From: Versatilivorator sp963663845
Lineage (GTDB): Bacteria > Acidobacteriota > Terriglobia > Versatilivoradales > Versatilivoraceae
Direction of reading: 5' to 3'
Length of the DNA stretch: 64,000 bases
Assembly: GCA_963663845.2 (NCBI GenBank)
Contig: OY760650.2
Coordinates: 1,364,001-1,428,000 of the forward strand
Position 1 is the first letter of the stretch. The number at the start of each line of letters is the position of its first letter. Under the pieces are notes generated by a model. The model made no database searches, had not been told where the DNA came from, and worked only from the letters and a program-made list of their open reading frames with translations. Below are positions 43,500 to 52,513 of this stretch, piece after piece. The translations under genes were made by a program, and so were the position numbers.

Positions 43500-44936
43500 A
43501 TGGCCGCCGACATCGAGTCCCGCCTGCAGGAGCTCTACCGGCAGTGGTGCGGCCAACCCGCCGAGACGATGGCTCCGGTCTCGGCCGATGGATCGGTGCG
43601 CCGCTACTTCCGCATGACCGGAAGCGGGCGGTCAGTCATCGGCGCCTTCAACCCGGACCGCAAGGAGAACCGGGCCTTCCTGAACCTCTCCGGTCACTTT
43701 CGCCGCCACGGTCTGCCGGTACCCGAAATCCACGCCTCCGACCTGGACCGCCACGTCTACCTGCAGCAGGACCTGGGTGACGTCACCCTCTTTTCCCTGG
43801 TCTCGACCCAGGGGCGGGGGGAGGGATTCTCCGACCGCCTGACCGGTCTCTACCGGCAGGCCCTGGAGACGCTGGCCCGCTTCCAGATCGTCGGCGGCCG
43901 GGGTCTCGACTACGCCGAGTGCTACCCGAGAGCCTGCTTCGACCGGCAGTCCATGCGCTGGGACCTGAACTATTTCAAGTACCACTTCCTGAAGCTGGTG
44001 GACATCCCCTTCGAAGAACAGGCGCTGGAGAATGACTTCGATGCCCTGATCGATTTCCTGATGGAAGCCGACACCGGCCACTTCCTCTACCGCGACTTCC
44101 AGTCCCGCAACCTCATGTGGTTCCAGGAACGGCTCTACGGCATCGACTACCAGGGGGGGCGAAAGGGCGCGCTGCAGTACGACGTGGCCTCGCTGCTGCT
44201 GGACGGCAAGGCCGACCTGCCCTGGTCCCTGAGGAACGAGTTGCTGGACCATTACCTCGGGGCGGCCGGCAATCTGACCCCCCTCCGACCGGAGGCCTTC
44301 CTGCGCTTCTACCGGCCCTACTCCCTGTTGCGCCTGATGCAGGCCTTCGGCGCCTACGGCTACCGGGGTCTGCACCAGGGCAAGAGCCACTTTGCGGCCA
44401 GCATTCCCTACGGCTTGCGCACCCTGGAAGGGCTCCTGGCTCAAGGCCCCCTGCCGGTCCGGCTTCCTGAGCTGTCGGAGGCGTGGCGGCGCATGATCGG
44501 ATCCGATTTTCTACACCGGAAAGGAGAGGAACGGGAGCCGGGGCTCACCGTCCACGTCAAGAGCTTTTCCTACAGGCAGGGCCTTCCCCGGGACCGGACC
44601 GGCCATGGGGGAGGATTCGTGTTCGACTGCCGCATCCTGCCCAACCCCGGCCGCATCGCCGCCTACGCCCCTCTCACCGGCAGGGACCGGGAGGTGGGCC
44701 GCTTCCTGGGAGAGGACCGGGAGGTGCAGCGCTTCCTGAGTCAGGCCAGGACGCTGGTGGACCAGGCGGTGAGTCACCACCTGGGGCGAGACTTCAGCGA
44801 CCTGACGGTCGCCTTCGGCTGCACCGGCGGGCGCCACCGGTCGGTGTTCTGCGCCGAGCGCCTGGCTGCCCACCTCCGATCCCGGAAGGATCTGCGCGTC
44901 GATCTTCACCACCGGGAGCTGGAATTCCTGCCATGA
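43500..44936 (+). CDS. AmgK-type amino-sugar kinase fused to a RapZ C-terminal domain
   Basis: 478 residues from ATG 43500. Residues 1 to about 340 are an aminoglycoside-phosphotransferase-fold kinase: SVRRYFRM, YLQQDLGDVTLF, the catalytic loop LYRDFQSRNLMW near 197 and GIDYQGGRKG. This matches AmgK, which phosphorylates N-acetylmuramate/GlcNAc at C1. Residues about 350-478 match the RapZ C-domain: VKSFSYRQGLP, FDCRILPNP, LTGRDREV and FGCTGGRHRSV. In E. coli that domain binds glucosamine-6-phosphate and the sRNA GlmZ. Overlaps murU by 4 bp. Confidence 0.85.
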   Translation: MAADIESRLQELYRQWCGQPAETMAPVSADGSVRRYFRMTGSGRSVIGAFNPDRKENRAFLNLSGHFRRHGLPVPEIHASDLDRHVYLQQDLGDVTLFSLVSTQGRGEGFSDRLTGLYRQALETLARFQIVGGRGLDYAECYPRACFDRQSMRWDLNYFKYHFLKLVDIPFEEQALENDFDALIDFLMEADTGHFLYRDFQSRNLMWFQERLYGIDYQGGRKGALQYDVASLLLDGKADLPWSLRNELLDHYLGAAGNLTPLRPEAFLRFYRPYSLLRLMQAFGAYGYRGLHQGKSHFAASIPYGLRTLEGLLAQGPLPVRLPELSEAWRRMIGSDFLHRKGEEREPGLTVHVKSFSYRQGLPRDRTGHGGGFVFDCRILPNPGRIAAYAPLTGRDREVGRFLGEDREVQRFLSQARTLVDQAVSHHLGRDFSDLTVAFGCTGGRHRSVFCAERLAAHLRSRKDLRVDLHHRELEFLP

Positions 44937-45697
44937 AAGCCATGATCCTGGCAGCCGGACGGGGAACGCGCCTGGGCCCGCTGGGCCGGCAAAGGCCCAA
45001 GGCGCTGGTGGAAATTCAGGGGATCCCCCTGTTGGCCGGGGTCATCTCTCGATTGGCTCAACAGGGATTCAGGGAGATCATCGTCAACACCCACCACCTG
45101 GCCGACCAGGTGGCCGACTTTCTGACCGGCTTCCGCCGGCGTCACCGCTCGGCCGGGCTCACCCTGGAGATCTCCCACGAAGAACACCTGCTGGACACCG
45201 GCGGGGGCGTGCAACGGGCCGGCTGGTTCTTCGATGACGGGAAACCCTTCCTGGTCTGCAACGTGGACGTGCTCAGCGACCTGAGCCTGGGACGGCTGCT
45301 GGAGGCCCACCTCGATTCCGCGGCCTTGGCGACCCTGGCGGTCCGCCAACGACAAAGCTCCCGGCAACTGCTCTTCGACTCCCGGGGCAGCCTGTGCGGC
45401 TGGCAGTCCCTGTCCACCGGGCAGGAGCGCATGGCCCGCTCTCCGGACGGGCCCCTCACGCCCCTGTCCTTCATGGGTATCCAGGTCCTCTCCCCCGCCC
45501 TGCTCGACAGGCTCACCCTCTCCCCACCCTTCTCGCTGGTGGACGCCTACCTGGAAGCGGCCAGCCAGGGTCTGCCGGTGCGAGCCTGCCGGGCCGATGA
45601 GGCCAAGTGGGCGGACCTGGGCAGCCGGGAACGGATCAAACGGGCCGAGGAACTGTTCGAGCCCGCCTTCTTCGCCGCGCTGAGAAAGGGACCCTGA
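44933..45697 (+). CDS. murU: MurU-like N-acetylmuramate-1-phosphate uridylyltransferase
   Basis: 254 residues, ATG 44933 overlapping the kinase stop. Nucleotidyltransferase signature AAGRGTRLGPL...RPKAL at the N-terminus, NTHHLADQVADF, VCNVDVLSD (metal-binding Asp) and KWADLGSRE near the end. With AmgK it turns recovered N-acetylmuramate into UDP-MurNAc, bypassing de novo synthesis (the fosfomycin-insensitive recycling route known from Pseudomonas). The coupling to an AmgK-like gene supports MurU over a hexose-1-phosphate enzyme. Confidence 0.82.
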   Translation: MKAMILAAGRGTRLGPLGRQRPKALVEIQGIPLLAGVISRLAQQGFREIIVNTHHLADQVADFLTGFRRRHRSAGLTLEISHEEHLLDTGGGVQRAGWFFDDGKPFLVCNVDVLSDLSLGRLLEAHLDSAALATLAVRQRQSSRQLLFDSRGSLCGWQSLSTGQERMARSPDGPLTPLSFMGIQVLSPALLDRLTLSPPFSLVDAYLEAASQGLPVRACRADEAKWADLGSRERIKRAEELFEPAFFAALRKGP

Positions 45698-45975
45698 GGT
45701 CCGAATGGCGTACTCCGGGCCGGTGCCAGGAGCGCGCCCGGCTTACGCCCACGGCCAAGCGCTGCCGCCACGGTTGTCGAAGGAACTTGCTATGGCAAGC
45801 TATTGCACCCACAATAGGACTACATATTGCAAGACAAGGACCTGACCAAGCTACGGGTGTTGCCGGCGTTGTTGATCCGGCCTGAACCGTGTCGAACCAA
45901 GGGTTTCCGGCTGATGCTTACACGGTGAATCTCGTTGTCGAATGAGGAGTGACCATGGAACTGCGAGGTGACGCA

Positions 45976-46791
45976 ATGAAGTGGCGGCGAATTCTTGGCG
46001 TGGTCGCAGTGATTCTGGCGATGAGTGGAAACCTGCTTGGATCCGAGCCGGAAAAACGCTTGCAAGCCCGTTGGAGCGAATTGGAGAATGTGATTGGCGG
46101 GAAAAAAGTTGCGCTCCAGCTTGAAAACGGCGCGCGGGTGAAGGGGCGAGTCAGGAGGGTGACGGAGGCGTCGATCGCCTTATGGGTCAAGAGGAGCGCA
46201 GTACGTGATTTCAATCTCAAAAATCTGACGTGTACCCTCCGATTTTCCGATTACCCCAAGGGACAGATTGAGATTGCGAGAGAATGCATCTCTCGAATTG
46301 AGGCCCTGGACCTCTACGTAGACCGTGCGCTCAGGAGGTCGAAAAAGACTGCGCAGACCGTTTTGACTGCCCTGGCTGCTTTTGTGGGAAGCATTTTGGT
46401 GTTTGGCCAAGCGTGCGACGACGGGCTATGTACTGCTGCAATATGGGGAGGTATTGGAGTTGGCGGGGCCGTTGCCGTGTTGATGAATCTGCCGAAACCT
46501 TCAAAGAAGGATGTCACCCTGATCGAAATCCTTCCCGATTCGCCGGGAGATGGAGAACCGATAGCGACAAACGAGGATTCGACCTCAAGACCGAAACAGG
46601 ACACTTTGTTGTTGGAGCTGACAGAATCCCGTAATGCGCCCAGTCTCATCGGATTGGACTCCGAACGATCTGCATTCAGGCAGGAGGGCGTCGAGACGGT
46701 GGTCCGCTCACTGGTTGACCAGTCGGACGCTGATCGGATCCGCCAGCAAGCCCGACGAGTGCTGATGCGGACGGTCCACTCGAAACCCTGA
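45976..46791 (+). CDS. Unknown membrane protein related to the one at 42815
   Basis: 271 residues from ATG 45976 (gaggtgacgca RBS; upstream in-frame ATG 45955 and GTG 45949 are less likely). Signal peptide (ILGVVAVILAMSGNLLGS), a small beta-rich stretch (KVALQLENGARVKGRVRRV, YPKGQIEIARECISRIE), two hydrophobic helices (TVLTALAAFVGSILVFG and IWGGIGVGGAVAVLM) and a C-terminal polar tail of about 100 residues. Same plan as the protein at 42815, longer tail. Base composition is slightly lower in GC. The 278-bp gap before it has no clear feature. Function unknown. Confidence 0.6.
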   Translation: MKWRRILGVVAVILAMSGNLLGSEPEKRLQARWSELENVIGGKKVALQLENGARVKGRVRRVTEASIALWVKRSAVRDFNLKNLTCTLRFSDYPKGQIEIARECISRIEALDLYVDRALRRSKKTAQTVLTALAAFVGSILVFGQACDDGLCTAAIWGGIGVGGAVAVLMNLPKPSKKDVTLIEILPDSPGDGEPIATNEDSTSRPKQDTLLLELTESRNAPSLIGLDSERSAFRQEGVETVVRSLVDQSDADRIRQQARRVLMRTVHSKP

Positions 46792-46872
46792 AGTCCAAGG
46801 CCCCCTCACACCGAAATCCTCTCCACGATATTTCGCGTCACCCGCCGGCGGCGGTCATGACGGCGAAGCCGT

Positions 46873-47673
46873 TCAGTTCATGGCCGCCCCGCCGTCCACG
46901 TGAATGGACTGGCCGGTGATGTTGCGGGCTTCCTCCGAGGCCAGGAAGGCGGCCAGGTTGCCGATGTCCTCGGGGGTCTGCTCGCGCCGGAGGGGCGTGC
47001 TCTTGTGGAACCAGGCTTCAAACAGCTCGCGGGGCTCCATGCCCGCAAAGGAGGGCTCTCCGGCCGCCACCAGGGGCGCCAGGCGCTTCCAGAAGTGGCC
47101 CCAGACCATTCCCGGGCAGATGGCGTTGACGTTGACGTTGTAGGGGGCCAGGTCCTTGGCCACGATGCGGGTGAGGGTGAGCAGGGCGTTCTTGCCGGCG
47201 GCGTAGGCGGGCACGATCTGGGGGTCGCGCCTGGCGGCGATCGAGGAGATGTTGATGATCTTGCCGGAACGGCGCTCCATCATGTGGGGAGCCACCGCCT
47301 TGCAGAGGAAGAAGGGACCCTTGACGTTGATGGTGTAGTTGTCGTCCCACTCCTCCTCGGTCTGATTGGTGAAGGGCAACCCCAGGCGCTCGCCGAAGTG
47401 GCCGGCGTTGTTGACCAGGACGTCTATGCAGCCGAACTCCTTCAAGGATGCCTGCACCAGTTCCTGACAGTCCTTTTCCAGGGTGATGTCGGCCTGAACC
47501 GCCAGAGACCGCCGGCCCGTCCCGCGGATCTCTTCGGCCCGCTTCTCGGCGGCCTCCAGGACAATGTCGGCGACCACGATGTGGGCGCCCTCTCGAGCCA
47601 GGCAGTGGGAGATGCCTCCGCCCACAGCCCCGCCGCCGCCGGTGACGATGGCGACCCGATCCGGTATGCGCAT
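46873..47673 (-). CDS. Short-chain dehydrogenase/reductase (SDR)
   Basis: 266 residues from ATG 47673 (RBS ctgaaaggaata). Classical SDR: TGGGGAVGGGI nucleotide loop near 12, NNAG near 90, Ser of NISSIAA and the YAAGK catalytic pair, then the CPGMVWGHF loop and C-terminal SIHVDGGAAMN. An NAD(P)-dependent alcohol/ketone oxidoreductase with unknown substrate. The frame stays open far upstream into the repeat array, but that part is not protein-like. Confidence 0.9.
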   Translation of the reverse strand: MRIPDRVAIVTGGGGAVGGGISHCLAREGAHIVVADIVLEAAEKRAEEIRGTGRRSLAVQADITLEKDCQELVQASLKEFGCIDVLVNNAGHFGERLGLPFTNQTEEEWDDNYTINVKGPFFLCKAVAPHMMERRSGKIINISSIAARRDPQIVPAYAAGKNALLTLTRIVAKDLAPYNVNVNAICPGMVWGHFWKRLAPLVAAGEPSFAGMEPRELFEAWFHKSTPLRREQTPEDIGNLAAFLASEEARNITGQSIHVDGGAAMN

Positions 47674-47769
47674 GGATATTCCTTTCAGTTGGACGGCTGG
47701 TGGCAGGTGGCTGCCTTCCGTCCCGGAGTATACCCGGACTCCCACCGAATCGGTCAGGCTTTTGGCGAA

Positions 47770-48165
47770 CTTTGAGCACGCCCCGGGAGCGCGGGCGTCC
47801 CGCCCGCACAACACTGGCACAGCTTCACCCTTCTCCTCCACCCGGCTCGACCGGCGACGGCGCCACGATTCCGCTTCAGCCGAGCCCATGCCGTTCTCGC
47901 CGGCAGGGGGGCCGGCTGCAGCATCACGGAGAAACTGAGCGGCCACCCAACCCAGAGGATGCGGGCGAGACGCCCGCGCTCCCGGGTGGGGTGCCTCCTC
48001 CCATCCTTCTTGCTCCGTGAGGAGGCACAGCCCCTGCCGATGCGGCAGTGCCGTCCCGCTTCGTGTCCCTTCGTCGTCCTTCGTGTCTCTTCGTGGATCA
48101 CTCTTTTTCCGTTTGTTTCGGACAAGCAACACCCCTGCCCTGCCGGGCGGATCATACGAGAGTGA
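47770..48165 (+). repeat. Composite GC-rich dispersed repeat, copy 4
   Basis: Core from gggagcgcgggcgtcccgc (47785) to gcgggcgagacgcccgc (about 47963), then the ccttcgtcgtccttcg block, tgtctcttcgtgg (48084, the empty counterpart of the intron insertion point), ttccgtttgtttcgg and gatcatacgagagtgaag. Confidence 0.85.
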
Positions 48166-48570
48166 AGCACTCAATCGTCAATAAAGGCGAACCACGAATG
48201 CACACGAATAGACACGAAGACCGATGGACCTGCTTGGCTGCGACGACGTCACGGGAGGAAGCCGCACCGGGAGCGCGGGCGTCTCGCCCGCACAACACTG
48301 GCACAACTTCACCCCTCTCCTCCTCCCCGGCTCGACCGGCAACGGCGCCACGATTCCGCTTCAGTCGAGCCCGTGCGGTTCCCGCCGGCAGGGGGGCCGG
48401 CTGCAGCATCACGGGGAAACTGAGCGACAACCCAACCCAGAGGATGCGGGCGAGACGCCCGCGCTCCCGGAGGGGCGCCTCCTCCCGTAGGTCTTCGTGG
48501 ATCCCTCCTTTTTCTTTTGTTTCAGGCAAGCAACACCCCCGCCCTGCCGGGTGGATCATACGAGAGTGAA
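48166..48570 (+). repeat. Composite GC-rich dispersed repeat, copy 5
   Basis: caatcgtcaataaaggcgaa and cacgaatagacacgaagacc blocks, then the core (48268 to about 48470), then shortened downstream blocks ending gatcatacgagagtgaaac. Tandem with copies 4 and 6. Confidence 0.85.
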
Positions 48571-48900
48571 ACACCCGATCGTCAATAAAGACGAACCACG
48601 AATGAACACCAATAGACACGAAGACCGGTGGACCTGCTTGGCTGCGACGACGTCACGGGACGAAGGCCGGGAGCGCGGGCGTCTCGCCCGCACAACACTG
48701 GCACAGCCTCACCCCTCTCCTCCTCCCCGGCTCGACCGGCAACAGCCCCACGATTCCGCTTCAGCCGAGCCCATGGGGTTCCCGCCGGCAGGGTGGCCGT
48801 GTGCCGCATCACGGGGAAACTGAGCGGCCACCCAACGCAGAGTATGCGGGCGAGACGCCCGCGCTCCCGGGTGGGGTGCCTCTCCCGTGGGTCTTGGTGG
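48571..48900 (+). repeat. Composite GC-rich dispersed repeat, copy 6
   Basis: cgatcgtcaataaagacgaa block, cacgaagaccggtggacc block and core (48668 to about 48870). It ends at a gtgggtcttggtgg block where a different repeat module begins. Confidence 0.85.
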
Positions 48901-48904
48901 ATAA

Positions 48905-49125
48905 CTCCTTGAGCCTTTTGCAAAAGGCTCGAGAGGCAATGCTTTTCGGAAGGGGTGCTTCCTAATCGCCGCGTTCGCGGCTGTGGCAGTGCAGGGTTCA
49001 TACGACCCCAGGCTTCCGCCTGGGGCTACACGCGGGCGCTGCTTCGCAGCTCTATAAGGATGGCTTGTAGGGGGCGTCGCGGCGGATACCCACGCCAACC
49101 GCAGCTTCGCAGCTCTCCCGTAACC
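48905..49125. repeat. Distinct intergenic repeat with palindromic blocks
   Basis: Starts gagccttttgcaaaaggctc, a perfect palindrome. Contains the hairpin cccaggcttccgcctggggc (49000) and cgctgcttcgcagct blocks (49035, 49105). The first 45 bp resemble, inverted, 6915-6957 before pstS. No gene. Confidence 0.6.
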
Positions 49126-49149
49126 CACGATACTGCTAAGGGGTACATG

Positions 49150-49380
49150 CTTATTATTTGGAATGAAGCGTTTGCAAGAATCGGCAGAGGGATTTTTTCC
49201 GGGAATGGCCACAAAAGGCGCAAAAAAGAACCCTCCGATCGTCAAGATTCGAAATCACGCACATCATTTTGTGCCTTTTGTGCTTTTTGTGGTGAATGCT
49301 GGAGCTACCAGCCCTTCACCTTTGCCGCCTCCATGTCATTCCCGGTTGGGAATTTTGCAAAAGGCTCCCTTTTTCTGTTT
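49150..49380. repeat. Repeat module shared with 26150 and 32690
   Basis: Contains, in the opposite orientation, ttttttccgggaatggcc next to acaaaaggcgcaaaaaag, then a forward copy of the ccttttgtg and gaattttgcaaaaggctc blocks. Lower GC than the neighbouring cores. Confidence 0.6.
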
Positions 49381-49384
49381 TTTT

Positions 49385-49795
49385 TCAGGCAGGCACCGCC
49401 CCCGCCCCTCACGACGGTGCGGATCATACGAGGGTGAAACACCCAGTCGTCAACAAAGGCGAACCACGAATGAACACGAATAGACACGAAGACGGATGGA
49501 CCTGCTTGGCTGCGACGACGTCACGGGAGGAAGGCCGGGAGCGCGGGCGTCCCGCCCGCACAACACTGGCACAGCCTCACCCCTCTCCTCCACCCGGCTC
49601 GACCGGCAACGGCGCCACGATTCTCCTTTGACCGGGCCCAGGCCGTTCCTGCCGGCAGGGGGGCCGGCTGCCGCATCACGGGGAAACTCAGCGGCCACCC
49701 AACGCGGAGGATGCGGGCGAGACGCCCGCGCTCCCGGAGGGGGTGCCTCTCCCGTGGGTTTTGGTGGATCACTCTTTTCTTCTCTTGTTTCGGGC
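49385..49795 (+). repeat. Composite GC-rich dispersed repeat, copy 7
   Basis: gatcatacgagggtgaaac, gtcaacaaaggcgaaccac, cacgaatagacacgaagac and a core from 49537 to about 49735, ending with a ttggtggatcac block. It ends about 140 bp before the amidohydrolase start; its last part could be read as an N-terminal extension of that gene but is not protein-like. Confidence 0.85.
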
Positions 49796-49934
49796 GAGGT
49801 GGGCCGGATGCGGGAACCCGTTGTCTTTTGGATTCGAATCGGGAGAAAATGCCGGGAACGGCACATTTTGCCGGATCGGAAATGAGCGAAAGCGGCCGCT
49901 CATTTCCCCTCATTTGGGAACCGCCGGAGAGACC

Positions 49935-51080
49935 ATGGGCCGACCAGGCAGCGCCAAGCCCACAATAAATACCCGCGGCAAGCGGGGCCGCCGCCTCTCC
50001 CTGATCGACACCGACGTTCACACCCAGCCCCGCAGCTGGGACGATCTCAAGCCCTATCTGCCCGCCGGCATGCGCGAGCGCGGATTCCCCATTCCGGACA
50101 CGGCCGGCACCGGTTACGCCAATCCCATCGGGGTGCTGCGGCGCGATGCCTTTCCTCCCAGGGGCGGGCCTCCCGGCTCCTGCTACCGGACGCTGCGCCA
50201 GCAACTGCTGGACGCCTACCCCATCGACTACGCCATCCTGACGGGCGCCGAGATCGTGGGCATCGGCACCTCGGCCGACTACTACTACGCCCCCGTGATG
50301 GCCGCAGCCTACAACGACTGGCTGATCGAGGCCTGGCTCGGCGAGGACCCGCGCCTGTTCGGCTCCCTGGTGATCGCCCCCCAGAACCCGGGCGCGGCGG
50401 CCCGGGAGATCCGCCGACTGGGTGGGCACCCGCGCATCAAGCAGACCATCATGACCTCGGCCTCGCGCATCCCCTACGGGAACCCCTTCTACCACCCCAT
50501 CTACGAGGCTGCCCAGGAATGCCACCTGCCGGTGGCGATACATCCCGGCCACGAGGGATCGGGCATCTCCGGGCCGCCCACCTCGGCCGGATATCCCTCC
50601 AGCTACTTCGAGAAGCACACCAACATCAGCCAGAGCTACATGGCCCAACTGGTCAGCCTGGTGTCGGAAGGGGTGTTCGAGAAGTTCCCCGGGCTCAAGT
50701 TCGTCTGCATCGAAGGCGGCTTCGGCTGGGTGCCACACTTGATGTGGCGCTTCGACAAGAACTACAAGGCCTTGCGGATTCAGACCCCCTGGTTGAAGCG
50801 CCTGCCCAGCGAGACCATTCTGGAGCACGTGCGCTTCACCAGCCAGCCCATCGAAGAGCCCCCCAGGACCTCGCAGTTGCTGGAGCTGTTCGAGATGATG
50901 CGGGCCGACCGGGTCCTCATGTTCGCCAGCGACTACCCACACTGGGACTTCGATTCTCCTTTGGCGGCCTTTCCCAAGGTCCCCAAGGAACTGGGGGAAC
51001 GCATTTTCTGGCGAAACGCCCAGGAACTCTACGGGCTGGATGACCCGGCGCCGGAGATCGAGGAGCGAAGGGATGGCTGA
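49935..51080 (+). CDS. Amidohydrolase_2-family metal-dependent hydrolase
   Basis: 381 residues from ATG 49935 (ccggagagacc RBS). The first metal motif is SLIDTDVHTQP near 32, then VAIHPGHEGSG, KFVCIEGGFGWVPHLMWRFD and FASDYPHWDFDSP, an arrangement found in ACMSD-like decarboxylases/hydrolases. Cytoplasmic, substrate unknown. It overlaps the Rieske gene by 8 bp, so the two are co-translated and probably act in one pathway. Confidence 0.85.
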   Translation: MGRPGSAKPTINTRGKRGRRLSLIDTDVHTQPRSWDDLKPYLPAGMRERGFPIPDTAGTGYANPIGVLRRDAFPPRGGPPGSCYRTLRQQLLDAYPIDYAILTGAEIVGIGTSADYYYAPVMAAAYNDWLIEAWLGEDPRLFGSLVIAPQNPGAAAREIRRLGGHPRIKQTIMTSASRIPYGNPFYHPIYEAAQECHLPVAIHPGHEGSGISGPPTSAGYPSSYFEKHTNISQSYMAQLVSLVSEGVFEKFPGLKFVCIEGGFGWVPHLMWRFDKNYKALRIQTPWLKRLPSETILEHVRFTSQPIEEPPRTSQLLELFEMMRADRVLMFASDYPHWDFDSPLAAFPKVPKELGERIFWRNAQELYGLDDPAPEIEERRDG

Positions 51081-51495
51081 GCGGTACAGGGTATGCACCA
51101 CCGCGGAGCTGCTGCCGGGAGAGCGCAAGATCGTGGATGCCGGCGGGCGTTCCATCGGCGTCTTCAACGTCGGGGGCAGCTACCATGCGCTGCTGAACCT
51201 CTGCCCCCACCAGCGAGGCCCCCTCTGCCTGGGGCAAGTGACCGGCACCATGCTCCCCTCCCCGGTCGGGGAGTTTCGCTACGGCCTCGAGGGCCGGATC
51301 ATCCGCTGTCCCTGGCACGGGTGGGAGTTCGACCTGACCACCGGCAAGTCGGTCTTCAAGCCGGACCGGGTGAAGCTGAAGGTCTATCCGGTAACGGTGG
51401 AACCCGCCTGTTCCGGGTCCCAGGCGGCAAACGAGCCCAGGGTGGAGACCTTCCCGGTGACGGTGGAACGCCGGTGGATCGTCGTGCACGTCTGA
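51073..51495 (+). CDS. Rieske [2Fe-2S] protein
   Basis: 140 residues from ATG 51073 inside the end of the amidohydrolase gene. Cluster ligands: CPHQ in NLCPHQRGPLC and CPWHGWEFD, the C-x-H ... C-x2-H pattern of Rieske ferredoxins and oxygenase N-domains. No signal peptide, so cytoplasmic. It is a single-domain electron carrier or a small oxygenase subunit; no catalytic oxygenase subunit is encoded beside it. Confidence 0.9.
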   Translation: MAERYRVCTTAELLPGERKIVDAGGRSIGVFNVGGSYHALLNLCPHQRGPLCLGQVTGTMLPSPVGEFRYGLEGRIIRCPWHGWEFDLTTGKSVFKPDRVKLKVYPVTVEPACSGSQAANEPRVETFPVTVERRWIVVHV

Positions 51496-51505
51496 GAGGC
51501 GGCCG

Positions 51506-52381
51506 TCACACCAGCGTCTTGAGGTAGGTAATGCCTTGCCGGACCGATTCGTCGTACTCCTCGGCGCCGATCACGCCCGACCCGTGGTCCTGCAGGAACT
51601 TCAGCATGTCGGCCGAAACCTCTCCCGACCCGGCCTCCTTTCGCACTCCAAGGGGAGTTCGGTCGACGGGATTGACGAACTCCTGGGTGAGGTAGGAGTC
51701 GTAGCCCACCTCGCGCAGGGTCCGGATCACCGCCTTCCAGTCGTAGCTTCCCTGTCCCGGCGGCCGCCGGTTGTTGTCGGCCACGTGGAAGTCGATCAGG
51801 CGCGAGCCCACCTTGCGTATGGCCTGCAGGGGATCGACTTCCTCGATGTTCATGTGAAAGGCATCCAGCGCCACGCCCACTTCCGGCCCCACCTCGTCGG
51901 CCAGGGCCAGCGCCTGGTCGTGGCGGTTGATGAAGTGGGTCTCGAATCGGTTCAGGGCCTCGACGCCGACGCGAATACCACGCTCGGCCGCATATTCGGC
52001 AATCTGACGGACCCCTTCGATCCCCCACCCCCACTCCTGGTCCGGACTGGCCACCCGCGCGAGCCGGTTGCACTCGCTGGGGAAGATCACGAAAATCGAC
52101 CCGCCAAGCTCGTGAACCATGCGCACGCAGGCCTGCATGTATTGCACCGTTTCGGCCCGCACCGATGCCTCCTCCGACACCAGGTCCCGCCCCGGCATCA
52201 TGATGCTGTGAGAGCCCCAGCAGGCCAACCGGTACTTTTCCAGCAATCGGGCGACCTGGCTTGTATCATATCGGGTCGGTTCTCCGCTGATCTCGATCCC
52301 GTCGTAGCCGAGGCGGTGGAGGCGCTCGATCGTGGTTTCAATGGGTTCCTGGCGCATCCAGTTGTGCATGGCGAATTTCAT
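51506..52381 (-). CDS. Sugar phosphate isomerase/epimerase
   Basis: 291 residues, ATG 52381. TIM barrel with GYDGIEISGEP, GVEALNRFETHFIN (first metal Glu), VGVALDAFHMNIEE, LIDFHVADNNRRPPGQG and YLTQEFVNP; this is closest in pattern to D-tagatose/D-psicose 3-epimerase-like proteins. Cytoplasmic; keto-sugar substrate uncertain. Convergent with the Rieske gene (10 bp) and divergent from the FAD oxidase. Confidence 0.83.
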   Translation of the reverse strand: MKFAMHNWMRQEPIETTIERLHRLGYDGIEISGEPTRYDTSQVARLLEKYRLACWGSHSIMMPGRDLVSEEASVRAETVQYMQACVRMVHELGGSIFVIFPSECNRLARVASPDQEWGWGIEGVRQIAEYAAERGIRVGVEALNRFETHFINRHDQALALADEVGPEVGVALDAFHMNIEEVDPLQAIRKVGSRLIDFHVADNNRRPPGQGSYDWKAVIRTLREVGYDSYLTQEFVNPVDRTPLGVRKEAGSGEVSADMLKFLQDHGSGVIGAEEYDESVRQGITYLKTLV

Positions 52382-52513
52382 GGCAGGGTTCCTTTCGCGA
52401 ACGGTTCAGCCGGAACCGCATTATCTCAAGAGCGGACGCCCGCCCGCAAGGAACACTCCCGGCAGGGGCGCGCGCGGGCGGGCGATTCCGAGCCTCGACA
52501 TCGGATTCTTCCA

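Noticed and set aside
47770..49795. Possible CRISPR array
   Set aside because: Units are about 400 bp, variable in length and with long conserved cores; there are no short regular repeats, unique spacers or cas genes.
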